From: Fasciola hepatica
Lineage: Eukaryota; Platyhelminthes; Trematoda; Plagiorchiida; Fasciolidae
Direction: 5' to 3'
DNA: 64,000 nt
Assembly: GCA_948099385.1 (NCBI GenBank)
Contig: CANUEZ040000167.1
Span: forward strand, 5,431,001 to 5,495,000
The position numbers were made by a program, and so were the translations under genes. Positions 1 through 8,992 of the stretch are shown one piece after another. How positions within the stretch are numbered: position 1 is the first letter of the stretch; the number at the start of each line of letters is the position of its first letter. Under the pieces are notes generated by a model, which was given only the letters and a program-made list of their open reading frames with translations, was not told the DNA's origin and made no database searches.

Positions 1-328
1 GCAGTAAGCCTCCTTTTTCCTGGCTTGCATTATCCTCGCTTTTAATGCACCCTTAGCACCGTGTTAACCATCCTCTCGGTATTTCCAAGCTGTACCACCT
101 CCCGGCTTGAACTCGAAACTGGTTCAAAGTTGCCGCACGGGCCAATATTAAAGTGATCCACTCAAACTGTTGCTGGCTACTTTTTTCTATCGCCGATACT
201 TCCGACTGTTGTTCTTGAAATTTGTGAATATTCCATCCTATCGAGTTACGTGTTGCGCCATGATCATGGGCTTCAGCGTACGTCTCAGCCATGGCCCAGA
301 AATATACCGGTACTATTAATAATAACAT
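1..328 (-). mobile_element. Unassigned repeat, copy A, with signal-peptide-like ORF
   Basis: I do not recognise this family. On the minus strand an open frame starts at an ATG at 328 and runs to a stop near 53. Its first ~15 residues are hydrophobic (MLLLIVPVYFWAMAE), like a secretion signal, followed by a polar stretch with the motif AHDHG. A +1/-1 shift near 60 lets the similarity continue to the window edge. A second, more decayed copy lies on the plus strand at 5887 to about 6240: both share the start GGTATATTTCT, the AHDHG motif, WNIHK/NIHK, the block WITLI and the following xxLNxFRxxAG. The block begins exactly where the similarity of the neighbouring CR1-like LINE (329 onward) ends, so it is probably an insertion into that LINE. 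What is seen: two homologous blocks with a common border. That the block is mobile is inference. The element continues off the left edge. Confidence 0.5.
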
Positions 329-1780
329 TACTACTGACTGCCTCTATGGTGAACAGCCCTTGGTCATGGGCGACAGTTGGGTTTTTGTAGCCCCTGACAA
401 CAAATACTTTTTCCGGCGTTCAAGGGTTAGTCCCACCCAAATGCCCCATCCATGACGGTTCTCGTATCCCCGCCCAATTCTACCCTACCTTCAGATCCAG
501 CAATCTTCACGTCATCCGCAAGAACAATACCTGGCCACTGAAGGGAGGAAACCATGTCAGCAGTACGCAGCAAGATCAGCACCAGGTCTAAGAAGGATTC
601 CTGTTTTACACCAGTAGTGACATTCGCCAAAGCTAGAGCACCCAACCGGTACTCTGACGTAAAACTTTCTGTAAGAGAGGAAGTCCGGCAGCCACCTATA
701 TACTGGCCCGCCTATACCAAACGTCTCCGTCTTTCACGGCAGAAGAGGATTATTAAAGGAGACGACCGCCTTGCCAAAGTCGAGGTAGCATACCTCAAAT
801 TGCTTTCCTTCATCTAAGGAGCACAAGACTGGTCAGATGAGATATATTTTTAAGTAACCCATGTCGGGCCTGACTGAGCGTGGAGTGCTCCGGTAAGTGC
901 TGACAGATGTGGGCACAGGTGATCTTCTCAAGGACTTTACGAGGGATGCTAGTTAGGCTTATCGGCCTGTAATTATGCATAGCTGACTTAGGTCCACTCT
1001 TGTGTCGCCAGGACGGCCGCGACTTTCCGGTCCTGAGGCAGCTTACCATAATCCAACGTGGATCTGTACAGCTTACATACTGATGGAGCTCCGGTATCCA
1101 CCAACGACCTGTTGATTGCTGGGTGGATGTCATCTGAACCCGCTGACTAGTGGCTTTTTGACTTCTGTGGGTACTTAAGCATGATTTACTCTGAGGGATT
1201 TGGCTGTTTTAACTGCGGATGAGGATGCACCACAGCCAGACCCACTAACACCCCACTACCTATCCTACCTGCACTACCAAAGTATTCCCTCGAAGCGTCT
1301 GCTTTGCCCTGGTCATCAGTGACAATGCAGTGGTCCCCAGTGGGTGGTGGACCTATGGCGTCTTCTATTGAGCATTTTGGCTATACTTACTTATAGAACT
1401 TTTCCGCGGCTGCCCTACACACTGGGCCAATCTGAACTCAAACTCTCGCTTAGCGGTTCGCAGAGGGCTCACAGCCTCGTTTCTAAGCTTTGTATGACGG
1501 TTCCAGGCTAGCCGACTGCCGAAATCTTTGTACTGGTTCCAGCCGCGGTTTGTGCTATTGATGGCCTTGGCAACTGCAGTCTTCCACCATATAGGCTTGC
1601 CTTTCCCACTCCCTCTTTTCTGAGATGCGAACTCTTCTTGTAGGGCAATCGGGGATCTCTTTAAGACCTGCCAGCACTTCTCGACAGTCGCTCCTTCTGC
1701 GGTGTCTTAAGTCAGCCCCGTCGCCTTATATCGAGGCTTCTCCATGTCCATACTACTGAAATTCCTAATCAGTCTCGACA
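329..1780 (-). pseudogene. Reverse transcriptase part of decayed CR1-like LINE
   Basis: Would copy element RNA into DNA by target-primed reverse transcription. Seen in pieces on the minus strand: NYRPISLTSIPRKVLEKI at about 900-1000 (RT motif around the incoming strand), HICQHL about 890-910, and LADDVKIAG (catalytic YxDD-type box with A-D-D) at about 490-530. The upstream linker around 1480-1530 matches the SRLAWN/QLAWNRYTKL block of the copy at 22.7 kb. Frames change at least near 1133, 810 and 645, and stops occur between, so no product is possible. Known of the family: CR1/Jockey-group RT. Clade placement is inference from motif order and similarity to the other copy. Confidence 0.75.
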
Positions 1781-1793
1781 GTACCCTAGGTTG

Positions 1794-2465
1794 TCACATG
1801 CACAAGGCGATTTTGACACGCACGCTGTCACTCCTTCCCAGCGATGCACAGTAAGGCAGCCCAAACACATCGTTGGGGAGACATTTTGTTACCAAGTCCA
1901 GCGAGGATGAATCGCGTACAGCCCTAAATCTGGTATTTTCCCGAATATGCTGGTGCAAAGCCTTTGCGTGCGGACATCCTAAGTAGGTTTCCTCCTCCAA
2001 TCCCGCCAAGTAAACTTCAACAGTCCAGTCAATGTGCGGAAGACTGAAGTCACCCACTATGAGGACCTTTTGTGCGTCCTCAACTAGTTCATTCAGGGTC
2101 ATCAGAAGGCAAATATCTTTGTTGCGGTTTGAACTTGGTGCCCTGTAGAAACAAATAAAGTTAACTCTCCTGCCTGGAATGATGGTCGTAACCGCGCGCA
2201 ACTGGATATTTCGTGAGCTCATCTCAGTCGGATACTGAAGATGGTTTTCTTCTGGCCTAATGAGGATGGCTATCTATCCTCCAGGGCCATCGTGTTCTCT
2301 CTCCTGACTATAGATTGCAAAACCAAAATTAGTCCTGGTACATGATCGTTAGAAAGCCATGCTTAAGTACCGGCAATTACCGAAGCCTCGTGCTCTCCAG
2401 CGGCTTTGGAGTGTTCCGTTCATTTTTTTCTAATATCACTCGCGTTCGCATATAAAACCATCGCG
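1794..2465 (-). pseudogene. AP-type endonuclease part of decayed CR1-like LINE
   Basis: Would nick genomic DNA to prime reverse transcription. The N-terminal endonuclease box reads VLYANASDIRKK at about 2420-2455, the usual NARS(I/L)xxK position of LINE endonucleases. The middle part contains FICFYRAPSSN and the metal-binding box LIVGDFSLPHIDW (GDF-H; canonical GDFN has lost the Asn), then SSLDLV and a GRSDS remnant of the SDH box. Frames are broken between 2222 and 2420. It lies directly upstream, in element sense, of the RT piece. Confidence 0.7.
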
Positions 2466-2975
2466 TTTGCTTCGCCGCTTAGGGGTCTCTTCTTTTTCAA
2501 TCCTGTTTGGTTCTCAGGGGCTAGGCCTGAGACGACGGCAAGATTTGCATCGGTCTTTCCCAATGGGGTGCATGACGCCGGCTGATGACCTGGTGCTTCC
2601 GACGACTCCGTCTCCGTAAGAGTTGCCATAAAGTTAAGAATGGCATGGGTGGGGCAGCCCCACCTTCGAATATTACGGCCAACGTTCATCTTCCGGCATG
2701 TCTTCAATTGCTACCATTTCGGACCACACACATGGCTTCTTTACTGCCGTCAAGGTCGTGGCCCGAGAAACGAGTACGCCATTCTGCTGTACTTGTCGGT
2801 TTCTCACCAGTGTCTTCGCTGGTCTAGTCGGGTTTCCACCCGGTGCCAGACCACCGGGCCTTATTCTGTGCTCACCTGGCGCAACTTGATATATAGCCTT
2901 GGTGATAAGAGCCACCAGTATTGCACTCGCCAGCAGCTTACCTCGGGTGGCCTCATCAGGGAACTCTACTATCAT
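2466..2975 (-). pseudogene. ORF1 C-terminal remnant of decayed CR1-like LINE
   Basis: On the minus strand a 100-residue frame opens with MIVEFPDEATRGKLL, which resembles the RNP-2/RNP-1 region of the RRM-like domain found in CR1 ORF1 proteins, and ends in an acidic tail. An overlapping frame (2420-2707) carries the proline- and charge-rich linker leading into the endonuclease. ORF1 proteins bind element RNA. The assignment rests on position and on a short RRM-like match, so it is tentative. Confidence 0.45.
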
Positions 2976-3100
2976 TGGTCTTGTATGATGTTCGCCATTG
3001 TTCCTATGTCCCCACTCAGCGCACCCTTCTTACAGCAATGGGGTACGGGCCACCTGCAGTCCGCATCATGTAATAGATCCCTCTTTTATCTATGTTCCAC

Positions 3101-3826
3101 CTAGTTTTCTGTTTCCTTGTGAGGGATTTTTCCTGATTTAGGATCAGGAGCCTGCGGCCTCAGACCCTTCGTATCGATAAGATCTGCATTTGAAGATCCT
3201 ACACTTTGTCTTCTAACACAGGGAGAGCGGGATCATCCGCCTCAGCTGGCCCATCCCTCACCATATTATACTCACCCTTCATTTTGGGCCGCCTGGCCAT
3301 TCTAGGCTTCTGCTCAGTCCGCTTCAAGAGAGTTGAGGTGATGACAGCTTGACGGACCCTTGGGACTTGCTCACTCGGTCTAATGACTGTCCTCTAAGCA
3401 GTACCTGCTACTTCCGCAGAAGGCTTCCATCTACCTGACTGCTGAGTTTTGGGGCTCATGCCAGTGGCTCTATCTGGTGGGCGCAGGTCCCGTCCTTAAC
3501 CCCGCCGTTTGAAGGCCAGGCTTACGGCCTCCTTGCAAGAAGCACGGACCCATTCGGCCCATGGTTCTATTCGTGGAGAATGAAGTTACCCTTTGTTATT
3601 CCTGAACGACTTGGGTGTGCTCACATCTTCCTCAACCAGCACTCTGCACAGTTTTCCACCATTGTTGTGCACTTCGATGAGAGACAGGGGTAAGAAAGAT
3701 GTAGAGTACCGAAAGACAAAATTCGAGAGTAGCTCAAACTGTCTTTACTCAAAAGCAAAAACTCTGAACCTTACAATTACAGCCTCTCAACGCGAAATTC
3801 AATGCGAGAAGGGATCGCTTTTTGGT
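3101..3826. other. No recognisable gene; possible ORF1 upstream remnant
   Basis: Short frames only. By position the first 450 bases could be the 5' part of ORF1 of the left CR1-like LINE (minus strand), but I see no diagnostic motif. The last ~30 bases before 3827, read on the minus strand, share GAGT-C-AAA and ATCC-TTCTC with the gypsy leader next to the other LTR copy (21830-21862). Confidence 0.3.
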
Positions 3827-3830
3827 ACTC

Positions 3831-4223
3831 TGGATACCAGGTACTAACTGGATCTCGTGAATGGCCTATAGAACGGCCAACAAGCCAAAAGTTCCCACGC
3901 GCGCCAAAAGACAGTAGAAGTCAGCGGAATAGGTGAAGAACTTTCTGTATCGAAACAGTGCCAACCACGTTTGCGTTTAAGAACGAAACCGAACACGATA
4001 CTAGCTAGGGGAGCTAAAGGTTCAACCGTCAGCAAGTAGAACATTCAAAAATGTGTTTTTCAGCTGGCAGAAACCAATTGTCCCTAATGCAAGCAGACCA
4101 ACAACGCACGGCTCTGTGGCATCAAACAACGTACAAACTGCCTAGAGCAAAGTGCTAGTTGGTTATGTTTGTCTGCCGTAATTTTTGGTCATGAATTCAC
4201 ACATTTGATCTCAGTCATCTCCA
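3831..4223 (-). repeat. LTR-like repeat, left copy (3' LTR of gypsy)
   Basis: 393 bp, nearly identical to 21867-22259: I find two differences (T/C at 3831 vs 21867 and C/T at 3965 vs 22001) and no indel. On the minus strand it begins TGGAGATGACTG and ends GGTATCCA, so it has the TG...CA ends of an LTR. Similarity continues four bases past the LTR end (ACTC on the plus strand), which is unexpected for a normal 3' LTR flank. The pol tail ends about 420 bp to its right, as expected for a 3' LTR. No clear polypurine tract precedes it. Confidence 0.8.
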
Positions 4224-4645
4224 AGTCACTATAATAAACTCCTAAGAGGGAACTGTCGAAGTGACCCTTCGATCTACTTGAGGGGGTACAGCGCACGGGC
4301 ATCCATTAGCATCACAAGCCTCATGGGGCATCGGTCGCCTATAGAGCCTATTTAAGATGCCACAATCGGTTCTTGCCGCCGGTGGAGAATTACTAAGATG
4401 CGCACGGTCATCTTCGGAACCCTCACTTTGGTGTGGCAGAAAAATATGCTTGGAAGTATACCGCACAAAATAATCCCACACGACTTTCCGCGGGTTCCTC
4501 CGTCTAGGTTGCCCGTACATGCAATGGAAGGGGAAAATGAAATGCGTGAGCAAACGGCGATGAGTAAAAAGGAAACTAAACGAACATACTCTGATCGGTC
4601 GGTAAATATGCAAACCTTAAAATGTTTGAAACGTTTTTCTGGTTT
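4224..4645. other. Gypsy 3' non-coding segment
   Basis: Lies between the pol tail and the left LTR. Frames on both strands overlap here without recognisable motifs. Expected to be the 3' untranslated part of the gypsy element; a purine-rich primer site is not evident next to the LTR. Confidence 0.4.
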
Positions 4646-4969
4646 TCAAAAAGGTTTTATAAAACGCCATGCGGAGCAAACAACGTTATTTGAGATCGGA
4701 CAAATATTTCCATTTACGAGAAGCCTTGGCCAATAAACATGACGGCCAGATAGCGTCCTGTGCTGCTGCTCCAAGGTTTTGGGCTGGGCTGGTTGGGGTT
4801 CGGGGGTGGCCCCCATGATGGGTGAAGGAACCTTTGGGGCATTATCGTTGGGCGATGTCCCCTTTTCTAGACTACCTTCAAGGCGTGCAACCTTAAGACG
4901 GCCGACTGATATATTTTCATATTTACCGTTTCGGCCAATGAGGTAAACCTGATCTCGTCGCTCGATCAC
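4646..4969 (-). pseudogene. Gypsy pol C-terminal tail
   Basis: A 107-residue minus-strand frame. It opens with IERRDQVYLIGRNGKYENIS followed by VGRLKVA, the post-integrase module of CsRn1-type gypsy pol (the 'RLKPA' beta-barrel), then a proline- and serine-rich linker and SGRHVYWP, a basic patch seen near the pol end in this lineage. The module normally helps direct integration. It is cut off from the catalytic core by broken sequence at 4970-5531. Confidence 0.75.
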
Positions 4970-5531
4970 CTCATATGGACATTCCTAAGGCCGCTGCAGA
5001 GATGTTCTAACGCCGTTTATGCACCTGAAGGCTTGGGGGCAAGTGGACAGTTTAGGTGGAGTGTAAGCCGATAGAGACTGAGGTCGCAGCGAATGCCTTT
5101 GCAAAAGGCACGTCTGCACAACAAACCGTTGGGCGCATGAAGCACAACCGTCGTCGTTCGCGCGGCCTACGGTATATTAATCCCCGGGTAACCGAAGAGT
5201 TTGGCCAAAATTTGATGGTGCAGCTGAAGAGGTAATATCGGGTCAACAAGCGGGACGCAAACCTAAGAGGACGACTGGGAGTGCTTGCACCTAATTAGGG
5301 CTGTCAGCAGCAATGAGAGGAGCATTGAGCTGTCGATGAGAATGCCCGACCATACCGATGGCTGCTGGGCGACATGCTGTCGTACGAGAAAGATGACAGC
5401 CTAGCATAGGCAATGTTTCTCCAAACAGACGCGACTCATGCTGTGCTTCGAGATCAGTAGGTACCATTGCAGAGTGATTGCATAATGAAACTCAACGTTC
5501 CATAAAAGCAGCTACTACAGTTTCCGTCTCT
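4970..5531 (-). pseudogene. Decayed gypsy integrase core
   Basis: By position this should hold the second and third catalytic residues of the integrase core and the start of the C-terminal domain. Only a short frame (5052-5249) remains and I cannot recognise the D or E boxes, so the core is either heavily mutated or partly deleted. Confidence 0.4.
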
Positions 5532-5886
5532 TCACTGGATATAAATAACCTCTGGCCAATATGTAAAAAAGTCGACCGTGATAAGAAGTTTACGGACAAC
5601 TTCACAGGGGCTGACAGGACCTACGATATCCATGTGGATACGAGAAAACCTTGAGGATGCAACGGGAAAGTGGCCTATTGGAGCCATTGTTTGTCTACTT
5701 ACCTTCGGTCCTTGGCGCTCAACAAATGAACGAGCCCAATTACGAATATCCTTTTGCATGACGTGCCAAGCATACCTATCTGCAACTAGCTTGGTTTTAG
5801 CTCGGATGCCAGGATGGGCTGAATTACGTAAAACGGCGCCAAGACATGGGCACGATGGAGCGTGGGTGCGGCAAAATTGTGTCGCA
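5532..5886 (-). pseudogene. Gypsy integrase, zinc-binding domain and start of core
   Basis: Integrase joins element cDNA to the host genome. The minus-strand frame carries HPGIRAKTKLVADRYAW (H-H part of the HHCC zinc module), then KDIRNWARSFVERQ where the CxxC cysteines have been lost (canonical C..C replaced), then APIGHFPV and RIHMDIVGP with the first catalytic Asp. It ends VDFFTYWPEV. At its upstream end the gypsy text stops exactly at the 9-bp duplication 5878-5886; the same 9 bases and the preceding pol segment occur at 14611, and the pol reading continues across the two when the insertion is ignored. Confidence 0.8.
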
Positions 5887-6240
5887 CATTGATAATAATG
5901 GTATATTTCTCGGCTGTGGTCGAGACACACACGCAGGCGCATGATCATGGTGTACAGCGTTACTCAGTAAAATGAAATATTCACAAACTTCAGGTATAAA
6001 GGTCAAGAGTGCCAGCTGTAGAAAAACATAGCCAGCGATAGTTTATATGGATCACTCTAATAATGGTTTCCGCGCCAACTTTGAACAGGTTTCGGTTTAG
6101 CGCTGGGTGGTGGCGCACAGTGGAGATATCGAATAGGAAGTTCATTCGTGTTGCTAAAGTTGCATTATCAACGGAAATGATGCAAGCCATGAAAAACGGC
6201 GGTTTACCAGGTATCTGCGAACAGCAAAGTTTCAAATAGG
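5887..6240 (+). mobile_element. Unassigned repeat, copy B (decayed)
   Basis: Plus-strand counterpart of 1-328. The sequence after the target duplication reads in one frame with matching blocks VYFSAVVETHTQ, AHDHG, NIHK, WITLI and LNRFRFSAGWW, but with at least three in-frame stops. Similarity continues past the frame end of copy A (block KVALSTEMMQAM against KGALKARIMQAR). Both copies start within a few bases of GGTATATTTCT, so the block has a defined border. Function unknown. Confidence 0.55.
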
Positions 6241-8914
6241 AAGAAACAGAGATTGTATGGAAGTACACTCGGGGAAATTGATGCATGCGAAGAGAATAGC
6301 AAACCATAAAGCTGATGCAAACCCTGAATGTCGGTTCTGCCGGGGTTCAAGAAAAGGAATGAGTTATGAAACAAGGAGATATGAAACCAATTTTATGAAT
6401 GAACATTTTTGTACTTTGGTGAATGTGGAAGTAACTAAGGTCCATATGAGGGTGAGTTAAATTTCAGGATCAGTAACCTGTACCATTCAGAAATGTGAAA
6501 GTGCAACTGGAGGGCCCTGGGAAGGTGGAGGATCAATTTCCAGCCGGACGCGAATCGAGCAAAAAGCGGACTGTTGCAACAGATACTAAAGTAGAAAATC
6601 TCCGCATTGACTTGGGCAATATTATGCTGTTTCACTGACAAACATAAATACATATATAGATGTGCATTACCGCATTGAGCCTTAGTGTTATTCGGCGTCA
6701 TTACTGGTAATGTTTTACATTCTATGGGTATAGTTCGTCTGGCGGGGTGAACGATATGTGTCGGTCAATCAGTCCAGTGAGCCCCAGTGAGTGGCCAAGA
6801 GAAACTCCGAGGGTTTAATAATAATAATAATAATTGTATATTTCGGATGCGCCCGAAGCATGCTAGAATGCATGATCAGATGATTATAGTGATGCCGGAA
6901 TGACAATTCACAAAAGGGTACAACAAGTGCATGCAGAGTATCAGAGAGAGTGTTACAGTGAACTAAAACTGTAGTAATGCCCGGCAAATTCGAAGGTCAA
7001 GGTCGAATGATGTCAGTTGGTCTGGAGTACATGCATCAGTGGTATATGAAATAATTACACTAGTGGAAATTCGAACATATTGAAAGGAAATGTTTTTGGT
7101 GCGCTACAGAATATGAGAGGCATATGGATAAAAATCTCGTCGAAGCGTTCGGTGAATTATTCACTTTACTACAGGCATGTCAAGAAGTATTAACATGGAA
7201 ATATTTCAGTCTGAAAAGATGGTAGTATATAAAGTGGTGGCTGTATACTGGAGGAATCATATATGTTGCAAACAATTGCGTTTTTCTTGGGAGGGATACT
7301 ACCAGAGTGATGGTGGCAGGGAACGGCCGGAGTAAAACAGGTGAGCGTGCGGCAAGTTATAAACTTTATGTAGGGTTGGTATGAAATGTCAAAGCGGAAG
7401 TGGAAGACTAATCAATATTGACCGTGTGGTTACATCCATTATACAGGTGTTCAATTCTGCGAGAGGAAAGGTAAAGTAATCCACAGATAAGTGTACGTCA
7501 ATAGATGAATGCTGTGTGGTATGTACCATGCAAAAATGACAGATCAATAAAACTGCACAGGTATATCGCGGGAAGCGGCCGTGGATCAACGAATATAGAA
7601 ATAAAATGTATCGGCCGGTGCAGATAGTGGTGTGATTTAGAGGCTGCATACGGGGTCAGTTTCGGTAATATAACACGAATGCAACATCTGGAAAATCAAA
7701 GGTCTCGATAACGGTGATGGTATAGCAAGTAGACGGTGAGTGTCACATTTCTAATGACCAATTTGACAGGTGTAACAAATGATGGGAACGGAGCGGCGAT
7801 GCAGCATGGGAAGTGTATCGAAGACGTTCAATCGTGGAGGGAACGCAGTGATCTACAGAGCCCGAACACTCGATGCAACAGCATTGCGGATGCGATCGGA
7901 TGGACCGATGAAGAGTGCAGGTAGTTACTAATTACTTCGCTGCCCACTGGATGACTACTGAAAGATATGTCAGCGCCGGACGTTTTTTTTTTTTGGTGAC
8001 CGATGAAGCAATGAACAGTGACAATAAAGGTGCCAGTGTTTGAACAGTATTAGCGAGTTCTAACACGGAACGGGCATAATGACATATGGGATTAAAATGA
8101 GTTGTATGAATGCAGTGAGATCGAGTAGTCCAGGTTCAAGAAGTCCGATGGCGGGAATCTTGGGGAAAGCGATCGTGAGACGGGCGAAAATGAAGTTGTG
8201 TGTAAATCTCGTTTGTCCTGTCCAGCCAGAGAGGGTCCAAGTTATTCCTGGGAAGTGGACGGCGACAATCGTCCTTAGGGTACAGGTTCTGAAAACAAAA
8301 CGGAGAGGGCTGCAGTCTAGCAATTCTACCAGCTGTGGGTTAGGGGAGAAAGACAGAACACCAATATCATGCCAGTAACAGAAATGGGTGGTCGCGACGT
8401 TGAGGTCTTGTTTTTTGGATTAAACAACATACGGAAAGCGGAGAAGACCGGTACTAGCGACTAATTCTTGTGAGGCTTAGTGAGAGTTACCAAAAAAGCA
8501 AGGAAGCGAGAATAGGCGACACTGGGGGCAAATACTTATGTGTAGTTCGACGAATGGTTTATGGAAGACCACATCGATTGTGGCGATTCGTTCATCAGAA
8601 CGAGGCCTGGAATCTTGTGTTGAAATAGGGTCTCAATGAGTAAGTAGTTGAAGCGTGGATGAGACTGGTACCTTGAGGACCATATTATATATGCTGCTAT
8701 GTATTTTCTAACATTATAAATGCTCTTATACCTGGCGGCAGCTGATAAAAAAAAGAAGAACCTAACCGACTATGGTAAAATCTGACAGCATGAAAAAAGA
8801 GAATCACCGGAGTAACGGTGGCCAGTAGGGGGTCGTGGTCAGAAGCGTTGAAAATAGGAAGTGGCTAGACAAACACGTGGAGTGTGCTGTTGACAGTCAT
8901 GGAGTATAGGTTGG
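6241..8914. other. Unassigned interior of the 8.7-kb insertion
   Basis: About 2.7 kb with a G/A-rich plus strand and no recognised protein. Plus-strand frames at 6257-6460, 7736-7924 and 8079-8378 are short; the last (99 residues, basic) is the longest and has no motif I can name. A (TAA)n tract sits near 6820-6835 and a T10 run near 7982. By continuity with copy B this may be the rest of the unassigned element in a decayed state. Confidence 0.4.
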
Positions 8915-8992
8915 ACTGCTTTTATTTGCTAACTATAATACAGAATGCTCCTTACCATCCGTTGGTACTGAACAAAGTTGTTAAGCTTTTGG

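Larger units (their letters stand above)
329..3100 (-). mobile_element. Decayed CR1-like LINE (left copy)
   Basis: A non-LTR retrotransposon on the minus strand can be followed in order: ORF1 tail (about 2.5-3.0 kb), endonuclease (about 1.8-2.46 kb) and reverse transcriptase (329 to about 1.78 kb). It shares protein and DNA similarity with the LINE at 22708-24522 on the other strand, for example the run HICQHL before the HGF/HGL..K box and the RT box FADDVKI/LADDVKI. Many stops and frameshifts break it. The 3' end is cut at 329, where the unassigned repeat begins, so the LINE 3' UTR is not visible here. Confidence 0.8.

Noticed and set aside
3844..4044. 66-residue protein repeated at 21880-22080
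   Set aside because: The frames are identical only because the LTR-like repeats are; length and composition are as expected by chance within an LTR.
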